Source of the DNA: Nitrospira defluvii
GTDB taxonomy: Bacteria > Nitrospirota > Nitrospiria > Nitrospirales > Nitrospiraceae
Assembly (NCBI GenBank): GCA_011525625.1
Contig: WYAX01000003.1
Span: 124,001-188,000, forward strand
Length of the DNA stretch: 64,000 bases
Direction of reading: 5' to 3'
Shown: positions 8,721 through 18,742 of the stretch, piece after piece
Position numbering within the stretch: position 1 is the stretch's first letter
Layout: the number at the start of each line of letters is the position of its first letter
Translations under genes and position numbers: made by a program
Notes under the pieces: model-generated
Told to the model about the DNA's origin: nothing
The model's input: only the letters and a program-made list of their open reading frames with translations
Databases searched by the model: none

Positions 8721-11700
8721 GCTGATAGTCGCGCTCCTTTTCCGGTCCATCCGGCATATGCGGTGAAGGCGGAGAGCCAGGATTCGTTCCACGGCTGCTC
8801 AGCGAGCGGATCAAGACAAAGAACAACGGCACAAAAAAGATGGCCAAAAACGTCGCGGCCACCATGCCGCCGAACACGCCGGTGCCGATCGAATTACGAC
8901 TAGCGGCACCGGCTCCAGTCGCGACCACCAGCGGCACCACGCCCAAAATAAACGCCATCGACGTCATCACGATCGGACGGAATCGAAGTTTCGCCGCCTC
9001 GATTGTCGCATCCAACAAGGGATGCCCTTCCTCATACCGTTTGTTCGCAAACTCCACGATCAGGATGGCATTCTTGGCCGAGAGTCCGATCAACGTTACC
9101 AGGCCGATCTGAAAATAAATGTCATTCGTCATCCCCTTGAGCCACACCGCACTCAGCGCGCCGAACAATCCGATAGGGACCGCCAGAATGACCGCAAACG
9201 GCACCACCCAGCTCTCATATTGGGCAGCCAGCACCAGGAAAACCATCAACAATCCAAACCCGAAGGCGTAGAAGGACTGGTTCCCGACCATTCGCTCTTG
9301 ATAGGAAATGCCGCTCCAGTCGATTCCGTACCCCTTTGGCGCCAAGACCTCTTTCGCCAACGTATCGAGCGCATCCAACACCTGCCCTGAACTCACCCCT
9401 GGCGCCGCCGCACCAAGGACCAGCGCCGTGTTATATCCGTTGAAATGCGTCACTGGATCGGGACCGCTGCTGAACTCCGTGCTCACCACCGTATCCAACG
9501 GAATCATCGTCGGGCCCTGCGCACCGACCGCCCGCACATAGATCTTGGAAATATCGTCCGGCGTCGACCGGTACTGCGCTTCCGCCTCCGTCTGTACACG
9601 AAACACCCGGCCGAATTTGACAAAATCGTTAATGTAGAGATTTCCGAAATAGGCCTGCAACGTATCGAACACTTCAGAAATCGGCACGCCTAACGCCTTG
9701 GCACGTTCACGGTTCACCTTGGCGAAAATCCTCGGGGCGCTCACACGAAAGCTGGTCCCGATGGCGCCGATCGCCGGATTCTGCCTAGCCTTGGACACGA
9801 ACTCCTGAGCCACCGCGGAGAACTTGTTAAAATCGCCTCCGCTCGGATCTTGGAGCTGCACCGAAAACCCACCCGTGGCTCCCAGGCCCCGAATCGACGG
9901 GGCATTAAAGGCAAGAATCAACGCCTCTGGAATCTTGGCAAATTCTCCGTAGGAGGCCCCGATGAGGGATTTCACATGATGTTGCGGCGCCGTTCGCTCG
10001 TCCCAATGTTTGAGCGGCACAAACATCGTCGCGGCATTGGACCCTCGAGTGTTGAAGACGAAGTTTTGCCCCGAGAGGGCATCCGTCGAATGAATCGCGG
10101 GACTCGCCAGGAAATAGCTTTCGATCTTACTCAACACGGCATCCGTACGTTGCTTCGACGCCCCGTCGGGAAGTTGCACGATCGTGATGAAATACCCCTG
10201 ATCTTCCTCCGGCAAAAAGCTGTTCGGCGTAATTCTGAACAGCATGACGACGCCCACGAGCAGAACGCCGAAGAGCGCCATCGAGAGCACCCGCCGCGAC
10301 AGAGTCAGGCCGACGGTCGAGGCATATCGAGCCTGCATCCAGGCGAAGGTCCGGTTGAATCGACCGAACAATCCGCGATGAGATTCCTCTCCTGGCTTGA
10401 GCACCAGCGCGCACAACGCGGGGCTCAAGGTCAGCGCGACGAAGCCGGAGATAATGACGGCAATGGAGATGGTAATGGCAAACTGTTTGTACAGCTCGCC
10501 GGTGATCCCGCCTAAAAATCCGACCGGAACAAACACCGCGCACAGCACCAACACAATCGCGATCACCGGCCCCGTCACTTCCTCCATCGCCCGCTTCGCA
10601 GCCTGTTTTGCCGAGAGCCTGCCTTGGCTCATATGCCGTTCGCAGTTTTCAACGACGACAATCGCATCGTCCACCACGATCCCGATCGCCAATACCATGC
10701 CGAACAGGGTGAGGGTATTGATCGAAAAGCCGAGCGCCTGCATACCGGCGAACGTTCCGATCAGGGAAACCGGCACCGCCACCCCGGGTATCAATGTCGC
10801 ACGCCAGCTCTGCAAAAACAGATAGACCACGAGGATGACCAGCACCATCGCTTCGGCCAACGTCTTGACGACTTCTTTGATGGAGACATCGATAAAGCGA
10901 GTGGTGTCATAGGGAATGTCATACGACACGCCGGTCGGAAATCCTTTGGACACCTCCGACAACTCAGCCCGCACCCGTTTCACGGTTTCCAGCGCATTGG
11001 CCCCCGGGGAGAGAAAGGTGAGCAAGAACACGTTCGGCTTCCCGTTCCAACGGCCTTCGAGGGTGTAGGATTGCGCCCCCAACTCTACACGCGCGACATC
11101 CTTCAGCCGGACCATCGATCCGTTCGGCATCGCGCGCACGATCATCTCCTCGAAATCTTTGACTTCCGTCAGCCGGCCTTGGGTAATGACGGGGATCGTG
11201 AGCTCTGTTCCCTTCAATGCCGGCTCCCGGCCGATCGTGCCGGCCGGAAAATCGCGGTTCTGTTCACGCACAACGTTGGCGATATCCGTCGGTATCAAAC
11301 TGAGCTGAGCCATGCGGATCGGATCCAGAATCAATCGCATCGAATAGTTCTGTGAACCGAAGACCACCGCATTGCCCACGCCTCGGAGACGCTTCAGGTT
11401 GTCGAGGACGCGAAGAATCGCATAATTGGAGAGATAGACCGTGTCATGGGTCGGATCGGTCGAACTCAACGCGACGACGGCCAACAGGTCCGGCGACACC
11501 TTGTTGATACTGATGCCCTGCCGGACAACCTCAGGCGGCAACTGCGGCTCCGCAAGTTTCACGCGGTTCTGCGTTTGCACCTGCGCGATATCGACATCCG
11601 TGCCGATCTCGAAGGTCAACTTGATCGACATATGTCCGTCGTTCGTACTGGTCGAATCGTAGTAGAGCAGATTGTCGATACCGGGCAGCTGCACCTCTAT

Positions 11701-11895
11701 GGGGCGCGCCACCGAATCGGCCACGATTTCCGCATTGGCGCCGGGGTAGTCGGCTTCGATCTGAACGACCGGTGGGGTGATTTCCGGAAATTGGGCGACC
11801 GGCAAGGCCTGTAACGCGACCACGCCGAGCACCATGATGACGATCGACAAGACCGAAGCGAAAATCGGGCGGTCGATAAAGAAATGTGAGATCAC
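8713..11895 (-). CDS. RND efflux pump, HAE1 (AcrB/MexB) type, operon 1
   Basis: Inner-membrane proton-driven multidrug transporter, 1060 residues, the normal size for AcrB homologues. Starts MISHFFIDRPIFASVLSI, with 12 membrane spans and two large periplasmic loops. The proton-relay Asp pair is present in GIVVDDAIVVVEN, and the second-half motif LVTLIGLSAKNAILIVEFAN is intact. Gene order adaptor-pump-outer-membrane factor, with a 4-base overlap to the adaptor, shows one operon. Substrates cannot be read from sequence; hydrophobic compounds are typical of this subclass. Confidence 0.97.
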   Translation of the reverse strand: MISHFFIDRPIFASVLSIVIMVLGVVALQALPVAQFPEITPPVVQIEADYPGANAEIVADSVARPIEVQLPGIDNLLYYDSTSTNDGHMSIKLTFEIGTDVDIAQVQTQNRVKLAEPQLPPEVVRQGISINKVSPDLLAVVALSSTDPTHDTVYLSNYAILRVLDNLKRLRGVGNAVVFGSQNYSMRLILDPIRMAQLSLIPTDIANVVREQNRDFPAGTIGREPALKGTELTIPVITQGRLTEVKDFEEMIVRAMPNGSMVRLKDVARVELGAQSYTLEGRWNGKPNVFLLTFLSPGANALETVKRVRAELSEVSKGFPTGVSYDIPYDTTRFIDVSIKEVVKTLAEAMVLVILVVYLFLQSWRATLIPGVAVPVSLIGTFAGMQALGFSINTLTLFGMVLAIGIVVDDAIVVVENCERHMSQGRLSAKQAAKRAMEEVTGPVIAIVLVLCAVFVPVGFLGGITGELYKQFAITISIAVIISGFVALTLSPALCALVLKPGEESHRGLFGRFNRTFAWMQARYASTVGLTLSRRVLSMALFGVLLVGVVMLFRITPNSFLPEEDQGYFITIVQLPDGASKQRTDAVLSKIESYFLASPAIHSTDALSGQNFVFNTRGSNAATMFVPLKHWDERTAPQHHVKSLIGASYGEFAKIPEALILAFNAPSIRGLGATGGFSVQLQDPSGGDFNKFSAVAQEFVSKARQNPAIGAIGTSFRVSAPRIFAKVNRERAKALGVPISEVFDTLQAYFGNLYINDFVKFGRVFRVQTEAEAQYRSTPDDISKIYVRAVGAQGPTMIPLDTVVSTEFSSGPDPVTHFNGYNTALVLGAAAPGVSSGQVLDALDTLAKEVLAPKGYGIDWSGISYQERMVGNQSFYAFGFGLLMVFLVLAAQYESWVVPFAVILAVPIGLFGALSAVWLKGMTNDIYFQIGLVTLIGLSAKNAILIVEFANKRYEEGHPLLDATIEAAKLRFRPIVMTSMAFILGVVPLVVATGAGAASRNSIGTGVFGGMVAATFLAIFFVPLFFVLIRSLSSRGTNPGSPPSPHMPDGPEKERDYQHA

Positions 11896-13088
11896 TGCGC
11901 GCGCTCCGGCTGTGTCGGGGCGGCGGTCGGAACGGTCGCTGCGCCGACGGCGGGAACCGGTACGGGCTTCACCGGAGCCCCGGGCGCGATTTTATGCAGG
12001 CCCTCCACAATGATGCGATCGCCGACATGCAATCCCTCCTCCACAATCCACTGGTTGCCCTGCCAACTGGTCGCCACGATCTCCCGCATCTCGACCTTAT
12101 CGTCCTTGCCCACCACAAATACGATGGAGCCCTTGGCACCCTGCTGGACGGCGCGTTGCGGCACCAGAATCGCCCCGGTCTTGAGGGTGCCCTTGAATCG
12201 CACGCGTACGAACTGCCCCGGCAACAACACCCGGTCGGGGTTGGGAAATACCACCCGCGCCTGTCGTGAGCCCGTATCGGTTTTTAATCCTACATCGAGC
12301 AGATCCAAGACCCCTTCATGCCGGTACGTGGTGCCGTCGACAAACGTGAGCACGCCGCGCAATTGGTACACGCCGGGGTGTTGAATACGTTTGGCATCGG
12401 TATCGCGCTTCCGCTTCAGCAAAAAACTCTCCGGCGCGCTCACGATGACATACATGGGGTCGACTTGATGAATCATAGTCAACAGATCCGTTTGCGCCGA
12501 CACCAACCGCCCTTCATACACACGAGTCCGTTCGATCATCCCATTGATCGGCGCGATGATCAGCGTATTGTCGAGATCGAATTTCGCTTTGACGAGTTCG
12601 GCTTTGGCGCCTTCGAGAGCGGCCTTCGCCGCCAACTCTTCGGCCACCGCGTCATCCACGTCTTTCGTACTGACCGCCTGCTCCGCTAACAGCGGCTTCA
12701 CGCGCGCCAGATTCTGCTTCGCCTGCACCAACCGGGCTTCCGATTGCGCCACTTTGGCCTTGGCACTCAGCATTGCGGCGTGGAAGGGCACAGGATCGAT
12801 TTGATAGAGCCGATCGCCCTTTTTGACGTCGCGCCCTTCCTTAAAAAACCACTGTTTCAGAATGCCGGTGACCTGAGATCGAATTTCCACGGGACGCGAC
12901 GACTCGGCCTGCCCGATAAATTCCGGTTCGTCAGGCACATCCTGAGCGGTCGCGACCACGACCCCCACCTCCGGCACCTGGAGCGGCGGAGCGGACCCGG
13001 CTTCCTGCTTGCAACCAGGGACAAGCGCCAACGCGAACCACCCGCACAACATCGGCGCGAGAGCGGACCATCGCAGTCGCCTGATCAT
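11892..13088 (-). CDS. RND periplasmic adaptor (membrane fusion protein), operon 1
   Basis: Links pump and outer-membrane channel. Signal peptide with lipobox LVPGC (Cys26), split biotinyl-lipoyl domain (PVEIRSQVTGILKQWFFKEG ... INGMIERTRVYEGRLV), alpha-hairpin (~100-165, AKVAQSEARLVQAKQNLARV) and beta-barrel, ending in an Ala/Pro/Val-rich tail. ATG 13088 has GGAG 5 bases upstream and is preferred over ATG 13112. First gene of the operon, with about 245 bases to the next gene upstream, where the promoter should lie; no linked repressor gene is seen. Confidence 0.94.
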   Translation of the reverse strand: MIRRLRWSALAPMLCGWFALALVPGCKQEAGSAPPLQVPEVGVVVATAQDVPDEPEFIGQAESSRPVEIRSQVTGILKQWFFKEGRDVKKGDRLYQIDPVPFHAAMLSAKAKVAQSEARLVQAKQNLARVKPLLAEQAVSTKDVDDAVAEELAAKAALEGAKAELVKAKFDLDNTLIIAPINGMIERTRVYEGRLVSAQTDLLTMIHQVDPMYVIVSAPESFLLKRKRDTDAKRIQHPGVYQLRGVLTFVDGTTYRHEGVLDLLDVGLKTDTGSRQARVVFPNPDRVLLPGQFVRVRFKGTLKTGAILVPQRAVQQGAKGSIVFVVGKDDKVEMREIVATSWQGNQWIVEEGLHVGDRIIVEGLHKIAPGAPVKPVPVPAVGAATVPTAAPTQPERAQ

Positions 13089-13333
13089 GCGTACTCCATA
13101 AAAAAACCTCATGTGGTGGGCGTGCTCCTATGAACGCGAGTCCATCTTACTGGTTGGCTGCCAGGTAAGCAACGGACTCACGGCCCGGTCATATCGCACT
13201 GGCACAGCGGCTGACGAATGGCAGAGGTGCTGCAGTGAGGACAGGGCATCGTGGGGGAAGGAGGCGGAAGGACAGCCGTCCCTTCACGATGAGACAACAA
13301 GCCCTCTCCGCCACCGTCATCCCTCGGCGGAAC

Positions 13334-13768
13334 CTACTTGATGGCGTGGAGCGTCTCGCGCAATTCCTTCAACTCGGCCACCAAGAGCTCCAGATGCTGA
13401 TCGCGTTGAGGCTGATCATCCTTGAACTTCCAGAGCCGCCGGAAGATCGCATCGAGTTCCTTCTTGTGCGTCACCGCCAGCGCATACGCCGGAGTCTTGC
13501 TTTGCGCATCCGTCACCTCGCAAAACGAATCATCCAGAGCATGGAATTGATTGTGGAGATCGTCAAACGCCGAATCGACGCCCTTGCCGCCCTTCGCTCG
13601 CGATGCGGTCGCCTCCATCATGCTGGTCAGATTCGTCATGGTCTCCACCCCGTTGGCCCCCTTCGCCTGCGTCACATAGTCGCCGGCGCGTGGATAAAAC
13701 AGGTAGCTACACCCGCTCACGGTGGTCAGCGTCAGCGCCATCGTGAGCAATCCAATCACACGGTGCAT
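13334..13768 (-). CDS. Hypothetical lipoprotein
   Basis: AAGGAGG 5 bases before ATG 13768 fixes the start (the open frame extends to 13810). Signal peptide with VSGC lipobox (Cys20). The 144-residue protein is helical, with a conserved-looking middle (NQFHALDDSFCEVTDA) and a charged C-terminal helix that may form a coiled coil (LELLVAELKELRETL). Function unknown. It is a separate unit upstream of efflux operon 1 on the same strand. Confidence 0.75.
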   Translation of the reverse strand: MHRVIGLLTMALTLTTVSGCSYLFYPRAGDYVTQAKGANGVETMTNLTSMMEATASRAKGGKGVDSAFDDLHNQFHALDDSFCEVTDAQSKTPAYALAVTHKKELDAIFRRLWKFKDDQPQRDQHLELLVAELKELRETLHAIK

Positions 13769-13935
13769 GGTATCCTCCTTTGTAGAAGCGATGCTGCCCC
13801 AATCACGCATGTTACTGCCGCAAGGTCAATCAGCAGCACCGCCGTGTGGTCTGCGACCGACCCGATCCGCATTGCCCATTTTTCGCCGTGGGCTGGAAGA
13901 CGCGCACGTTCCAGCTTGCCCATCGCGAGATGGCC

Positions 13936-14535
13936 TTACGGCTTTCTCGTATAGACGATTTCCAGCACCTTCGATTCCTTCTGGCCGTGATGCGTACCGT
14001 ACATCTCGAAGACCTGGTTATTGTTGTCGACGATCTTCCAGACCGCGCGATGGTGCATCTGTCCTCCGCCCGGCTCCGGATGCGAGCCCTTCAGGGTGAT
14101 CGTCTTGCCGTCGCCGCCTGCTGTGCCTTCCATGGTAAAGATGCCCGTGCCCATACTATCCATCCAGGCGGTGACATACTTCTTTTTCATATTGTCGTAT
14201 CCGTCGATGCCGATGCCGGAGAAAGGCTGCCCCATCATCTGCCCGCGATACTCCTGGTAGATGAACCGCCCGTCCATCAGGGTTTTGATTTCTGCGGTCC
14301 CGTCCGATTCCATCGCCGGCTTACCGGGCTCCATCCATTCCTTGGTCTTCGTCGTCCAACTGCCGGCCAGCCCGGCCAGTAACGTGTGCTGTTCCCCCGG
14401 CGTGGCCATCTGCTTCCAGAGCTCCATCATCGCCTGTTCGTCCATTTTCTTTCCGGCCTTCTGCTCCTTGGCCAGGGCAGGAACCGCCATCAACACAGCG
14501 CACAAGCACAGCATCGTGGCATATGAACGTCGCAT
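13936..14535 (-). CDS. DUF1579 family exported protein
   Basis: Strong AAGGAGG with ideal spacing before ATG 14535. Signal peptide MRRSYATMLCLCAVLMAVPALAK cut after ALA. Then the DUF1579 pattern: HTLLAGLAGSWTTKTKEWMEPG, a DGRFIYQEYRGQMMGQPFSGIGIDGYDN core and a Trp/Tyr-rich beta-barrel-like end. The family is of unknown function and probably lipocalin-like. Periplasmic location is inferred from the signal. Confidence 0.88.
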   Translation of the reverse strand: MRRSYATMLCLCAVLMAVPALAKEQKAGKKMDEQAMMELWKQMATPGEQHTLLAGLAGSWTTKTKEWMEPGKPAMESDGTAEIKTLMDGRFIYQEYRGQMMGQPFSGIGIDGYDNMKKKYVTAWMDSMGTGIFTMEGTAGGDGKTITLKGSHPEPGGGQMHHRAVWKIVDNNNQVFEMYGTHHGQKESKVLEIVYTRKP

Positions 14536-14776
14536 AGGAACCTCCTTCTCGTGAACGGCGACCTGAACGGCCGCCGCTGTGTGTACCGATAGCCGGTCGC
14601 AGCGGCCGGCGTCCTTGCATCATGCACGTCGCGAACATTCATCGTTTGCACCCGCGTTCAACGCTCGATACGAGTAACCGGCCCGTGAGAATTCCACTGG
14701 AATGAGGTCGCGCCTCTATTCCGGGGCAATTCCTAGCCATGGCTCCGTTCTCCTTTAGGAGAGCGCTCCGGACCGG

Positions 14777-15184
14777 CTATTGCGCCTGCACGTGCTGCTG
14801 GTCCATCCAAAAGAGTTCCCAGATGTGGCCGTCGGGATCCTCGAAGCTCCGGACAAACATGAAGCCATAGTCTTTAGGCTGGTAGGCCTCTTTGCCTCCG
14901 GCTTGGAGCGCCTTGTCCGCCATGACATTCACCGTCGCCTTGCTATCGACGGCCAGAGCGGTGAGCACTTCGGTGGTCTTGTGAGCATCGGCGATCTGCT
15001 TGTTCGTAAACTCCTTGACCTTGCCGTGAGTCAACAGCATCGCGAAGATATCCTCATTGATGACCATACAGGCCGCGGTTGCGTCGGTAAACTGCGGGTT
15101 GAAGGAAAATCCAAGCGCCTTGAAGAAAGCCATGGACTTGTCGAGATCCTTGACCGGAAGATTGACAAAAATTTTGCTGACCAT
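14777..15184 (-). CDS. VOC (glyoxalase/bleomycin-resistance) family protein
   Basis: Starts MVSKIFVNLPVKDLDKSMAFF, typical of VOC proteins that act on or bind small molecules; the paired beta-alpha-beta-beta-beta units end with FEDPDGHIWELFWMD, where Glu is the usual metal ligand. 135 residues, cytoplasmic. GGAGG precedes the start. It heads a minus-strand group of small stress-type proteins leading back to the ECF sigma factor. Substrate unknown. Confidence 0.92.
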   Translation of the reverse strand: MVSKIFVNLPVKDLDKSMAFFKALGFSFNPQFTDATAACMVINEDIFAMLLTHGKVKEFTNKQIADAHKTTEVLTALAVDSKATVNVMADKALQAGGKEAYQPKDYGFMFVRSFEDPDGHIWELFWMDQQHVQAQ

Positions 15185-15236
15185 TCAGGCCTCCATAGTT
15201 CAGCAGACGTCCAGGCCCTCCACGCCGACACCTCAG

Positions 15237-15596
15237 CTACGCATCGACGGCGACTTTGAATCCCCCATAGGCCATCCGTTTGACGTCGAACGGCATGCTG
15301 TCTTCGTTGCAGATGTCTTTGAGACGAGGATCCTGCATCACCTTGGCGTTGACCCGGTCGCGATGAGCCCGGGATTTGTAAACGATCCAGGAAAACACCG
15401 CGATTTCCCCGGACTTGAGCTTTGACAAGCGTCTGAAGGAGAGGCCCATCTTCACGTTGAGGTCATCTCCCACGCATTCCCGATATTCCAGCGCACCATG
15501 CCCCCGCCAGATTTTCCCTGCCTTTCGCGACATCCGTAGATAGGATTGTAGATTCTTCTTGAGTACAGGCAGCACAAATCCATCGATATACGCCAT
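15237..15596 (-). CDS. DUF1428 family protein
   Basis: Begins MAYIDGFVLPVLKKNLQSYL and continues with WRGHGALEYRECVGDD and MPFDVKRMAYGGFKVAVD, the pattern of DUF1428, a dimeric alpha/beta-barrel (ferredoxin-like) family. 119 residues. GGAGG is about 8 bases before the ATG. DUF1428 genes often accompany YCII and VOC genes, as here. No known reaction. Confidence 0.92.
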   Translation of the reverse strand: MAYIDGFVLPVLKKNLQSYLRMSRKAGKIWRGHGALEYRECVGDDLNVKMGLSFRRLSKLKSGEIAVFSWIVYKSRAHRDRVNAKVMQDPRLKDICNEDSMPFDVKRMAYGGFKVAVDA

Positions 15597-15630
15597 CTCG
15601 AATTCCTCCTCCTATTCTCATCCCCCGCCG

Positions 15631-16059
15631 CTAGCGCCGGCCTTCCAGTTGCTCCCGCATCCGCGCTTCCTGCTGCCTGAGTTCCGGCGTGAACTCAGCC
15701 CCAAAATCGTCCGCTTCGAACAGAGGGCGAATTTCGATGTCGGATTCCTCGCCGGGCATAGGATTGGGGCAGCGTTTCACCCACTCGATCGCTTCCTCCA
15801 TCGACCGGCATTGCCACAACCAGTATCCGGCTACGACCTCGTTCGTTTCCGCGAAGGGACCACCGGTCACGATCCGTTTCGAGCCGGAGAATCGGACACG
15901 CGCGCCTTTGCCGCTCGGGTGCAACCCCTCGCCCGCCAGCATGATACCGGCATCGACCAACGCCTGGTTGTAGTGCATCATCGCCGTCATCAATTCCTGG
16001 CTCGGCATCACGCCGGCCTCGGAGTTCTTGGTCGCCTTGACCAGAATCATTAATTTCAT
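15631..16059 (-). CDS. YCII/DGPF domain protein (copy 1)
   Basis: 142 residues starting MKLMILVKATKNSEAG, with GGAGG 6 bases upstream of ATG 16059 (an open frame runs much further up but is not coding). The YCII signature is TGGPFAETNEVVAGYWLWQC; this copy has G-G-P-F where the family name motif is D-G-P-F. YCII proteins fold as ferredoxin-like dimers with a conserved His/Asp pair. One of three copies in the neighbourhood of the ECF42 sigma factor. Confidence 0.92.
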   Translation of the reverse strand: MKLMILVKATKNSEAGVMPSQELMTAMMHYNQALVDAGIMLAGEGLHPSGKGARVRFSGSKRIVTGGPFAETNEVVAGYWLWQCRSMEEAIEWVKRCPNPMPGEESDIEIRPLFEADDFGAEFTPELRQQEARMREQLEGRR

Positions 16060-16270
16060 CACCGGCCTCCTTCTCTGTATTGGGTCATATGCCTGGGACT
16101 TTTGAACCGAGGGCTCATCGCTCCTCGCCAACGAAAAGCACTCTGCAGGCTGATCAACACGGCGGCTCAGCAAGGCCACGGAGCGCGATGCACATGAGGC
16201 GGACACTCTGGGCACGTCGCTGTAAGCATCGCGGCCGAGCACGCGGCCGACAGCCATGTTCAACCTCCGG

Positions 16271-16567
16271 CTATCCTCCCGCCATCGCGCCGACGATGAG
16301 CAGGGCCTCCTTGCCCGTGGCAACAGCATCAGGCAACACTGCGTCAGCCGGCTCGTGCGAGAAGTCTTCTTCGCAGGCAAAGAAGCGAATGAACGGCCGT
16401 CGGCGCTTGCTGGTATGGTCGCGAATGGTGCCCCGCAGCACGGGATACCGCGCCTCCAGCGCATCAAGTACGGCCCCCTGCGTCACCGGCCCAACCACCT
16501 CCAGCGACACCTCACCTTCAACCTTGGCCAGCGTTCGCAAATGTTGCGGCAAGATCACACGCACCAT
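16271..16567 (-). CDS. MoaD/ThiS family ubiquitin-like protein
   Basis: 98-residue beta-grasp protein: [24 protein letters not shown], then [17 protein letters not shown], ending in the bare Gly-Gly needed for C-terminal adenylation and thiocarboxylation (AMAGG). MoaD and ThiS carry sulfur in molybdopterin and thiamine synthesis, but no moaE, moeB or thi genes are near. It lies directly before the BNR-repeat gene with an 85-base gap, both with good ribosome sites (GGAGG here). The real sulfur acceptor is unknown. Confidence 0.88.
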   Translation of the reverse strand: MVRVILPQHLRTLAKVEGEVSLEVVGPVTQGAVLDALEARYPVLRGTIRDHTSKRRRPFIRFFACEEDFSHEPADAVLPDAVATGKEALLIVGAMAGG

Positions 16568-16652
16568 CGGTGGCCTCCGTACCTCAGTCCTCTCTCGTGA
16601 AGCGTCTCTCGTAGCTCGCAGCCGGACCGCGCGAACGGTTTCGCATCACGCC

Positions 16653-17837
16653 TCACGGCACCAGTTGCGCCTCGACGGACAACACCCCCGGCAAATTGCT
16701 CGCAATCGCCCTCCAGCTGTCGCCCCCGTCGGCCGACGCATAGACTTGCCCACCGGTCGTACCGAAATAGATCCCGCAGGGATCGCAGGGATCGACCGCC
16801 ATGGCATCTCGCAAAACATTCACGTAGCAATGTTCCTGGGGCAACCCCTTGGTCAGCGCTTCCCATTCGTGTCCTCCGGTCCGACTGCGATAGACCCGCA
16901 GTTTCCCGTCCGGCGGATAATGTTCGGAGTCGCTCTTGATCGGCACGACGTACACCGTCTCCGGTTCGTGCGCATGGACCGTGATGGGAAAGCCGAAATC
17001 GGTCGGCAGATTGCCGCTGATCTCATGCCACGAGTCGCCACCGTCATCGCTACGCATGACATCCCAATGTTTCTGCATGAACAACACGTTGGGACGAGAA
17101 GGATGCATGGTGATGCGGTGCACGCAATGGCCGACCTCCGCATCCGGATCCGGCAACTCGTATTGGGACAACAACCCCTTATTCGTGGGTCGCCAGGTCT
17201 GGCCCCCATCCTCAGTCCGAAACGTGCCGGCCGCCGAAATCGCCACGAACATGCGGTTCGGTTGCCGCTGATCCAGGAGCACCGTGTGCAGACACAGACC
17301 GCCGGCGCCCGGTTGCCACAGTTGCCCCTTTGCGCTACGTAGTCCTGCGAGTTCCTTCCAGGTCCGTCCGCCGTCCGTCGATTTGAACAGGGCCGCGTCC
17401 TCGACACCGGCAAACACCGTGTCGGGTTCCGTCGGCGAGGGCTCCAGATGCCAGACGCGTTTGAATTCCCAGGGACGTTGCGTGCCGTCGTAGTGCTGGT
17501 GCGTCGTCAGCGGCTTGCCGGTTTCCGCGGACTGGTCGTAGAGAAACATGTTGCTCTCGCCCTTCGGCATGCCGTCCGGCCCCACGAGATCTTCCGGCTT
17601 CGTGCCGGGAGGGTTCCAGGTCCTCCCTCCGTCGTCTGATCGCTGGATCACCTGTCCAAACCAGCTGCTCGTCTGCGAGGCGTACAGCCGGTCGGGATCG
17701 GCAGGCGAACCGGTCAGGTGATAGATTTCCCATCCGCCCCACAATGGCCCCTGCACCTCCCACTGCTTCCGGGTACCATCCGATGACAAGATGAACCCGC
17801 CCTTTTTTGTCCCCACCAAGACTCGGACTCGACTCAT
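16653..17837 (-). CDS. BNR-repeat beta-propeller (sialidase-like) protein
   Basis: 394 residues with repeated Asp-box motifs S-x-D-x-G-x-x-W: [69 protein letters not shown]. These form blades of a six-bladed propeller as in sialidases and photosystem-II-stability-factor-like proteins. It lacks a signal peptide and I do not see the sialidase Arg triad clearly, so an enzymatic role is not supported. AAGGAG precedes ATG 17837. Its MoaD-like neighbour suggests the two act together. Confidence 0.88.
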   Translation of the reverse strand: MSRVRVLVGTKKGGFILSSDGTRKQWEVQGPLWGGWEIYHLTGSPADPDRLYASQTSSWFGQVIQRSDDGGRTWNPPGTKPEDLVGPDGMPKGESNMFLYDQSAETGKPLTTHQHYDGTQRPWEFKRVWHLEPSPTEPDTVFAGVEDAALFKSTDGGRTWKELAGLRSAKGQLWQPGAGGLCLHTVLLDQRQPNRMFVAISAAGTFRTEDGGQTWRPTNKGLLSQYELPDPDAEVGHCVHRITMHPSRPNVLFMQKHWDVMRSDDGGDSWHEISGNLPTDFGFPITVHAHEPETVYVVPIKSDSEHYPPDGKLRVYRSRTGGHEWEALTKGLPQEHCYVNVLRDAMAVDPCDPCGIYFGTTGGQVYASADGGDSWRAIASNLPGVLSVEAQLVP

Positions 17838-17928
17838 ATCCGGCTCCTTCCTCTACGGACTCGTAGCTCGTCGTTCTAAAGCGTATCTCGTGTGAAGGGG
17901 TGCGCGAGCAGGTTTTCACGCTTCCGTC

Positions 17929-18288
17929 TTATGGCAACCCCGCTACCTGTCGCACCGGCCGAACTTCGACCGTTCCGATGGTGGCTCCAGGCACTCGGGC
18001 GGCGATGGCCACCGCTTCCTCGCGATCCTTCGCGTCAATCAAGAAGTACCCCGCCATCTGTTCTCGTGTTTCGATGAACGGCCCGTCCGTGACGATAGGC
18101 GTGCCGTCTCGCACCCGGACTAAGGTTGCGCTTGCCGCCGGGTGGACCGGAGAAGCATGAACGTACTGGCCCTGTGTATCCAACTGATGGCAGAGGCCGA
18201 TGGAATCCGCCAGCAGAGCACGCTTTCGCTCCTCGCTGAATGTCTCAAACGACGTTTCATCGTGATGCACCAAGAGGATGAATTTCAT
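17929..18288 (-). CDS. YCII/DGPF domain protein (copy 2)
   Basis: 119 residues from MKFILLVHHDETSFE to VRPVRQVAGLP. The family motif is intact: VTDGPFIETREQMAGYFLID. GGAG is 6 bases before ATG 18288; in-frame ATGs at 18291 and 18300 are alternatives. Overall alignment with copy 3 just upstream is clear (HASPVHPAASATLVRVRDG versus SASPLHPVDTATTVRVRNG), so the two arose by tandem duplication. Confidence 0.93.
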   Translation of the reverse strand: MKFILLVHHDETSFETFSEERKRALLADSIGLCHQLDTQGQYVHASPVHPAASATLVRVRDGTPIVTDGPFIETREQMAGYFLIDAKDREEAVAIAARVPGATIGTVEVRPVRQVAGLP

Positions 18289-18322
18289 CATAGTCTCCAT
18301 GTGTCGTGAGGCCGACCGGTGA

Positions 18323-18679
18323 TTACGCGCAGCCGCCTTCTTTGATAGGCCGGACTTCGATGCTGCCGTACCGCGCGCCGGGAAACTTCGCCGCCACGCG
18401 CAACGCATCGTTCAGGTCTCGAACATCGATCAGCAGATAACCGGCCAATTGTTCCTTTGTTTCGGCGAAGGGCCCGTCGGTGGTCGTCACCTTCCCGTTG
18501 CGGACCCGAACCGTCGTGGCCGTGTCCACCGGGTGCAATGGCGAGGCAGACAACATCTCACCCTGCTTCGTCAGGGCCTCACAATACGCCATCGACTCGT
18601 CGGACAACGCGACGCGCTCGGCCTGCGACATCGCGTGCAGATGCTTTTCTTCCATATAGACCAAACAGAGGTATTTCAT
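18323..18679 (-). CDS. YCII/DGPF domain protein (copy 3)
   Basis: 118 residues starting MKYLCLVYMEEKHLHAM with TTDGPFAETKEQLAGYLLID, the canonical DGPF motif. GGAGGAG just before the ATG. 34 bases separate it from copy 2. DGPF proteins are the standard genomic partners of ECF42 sigma factors; the sigma factor gene lies about 430 bases upstream on the same strand. Confidence 0.94.
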   Translation of the reverse strand: MKYLCLVYMEEKHLHAMSQAERVALSDESMAYCEALTKQGEMLSASPLHPVDTATTVRVRNGKVTTTDGPFAETKEQLAGYLLIDVRDLNDALRVAAKFPGARYGSIEVRPIKEGGCA

Positions 18680-18742
18680 CCTCTCCTCCTGCTCAGGGAT
18701 TACAGACTGGAGCGGTTTCTAGTCCTTGCGTTGCAGCGGCTC

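Noticed and set aside
16080-17342. 420-codon plus-strand frame opposite the MoaD and BNR genes
   Set aside because: It crosses two genes of known families and has no motif of its own.
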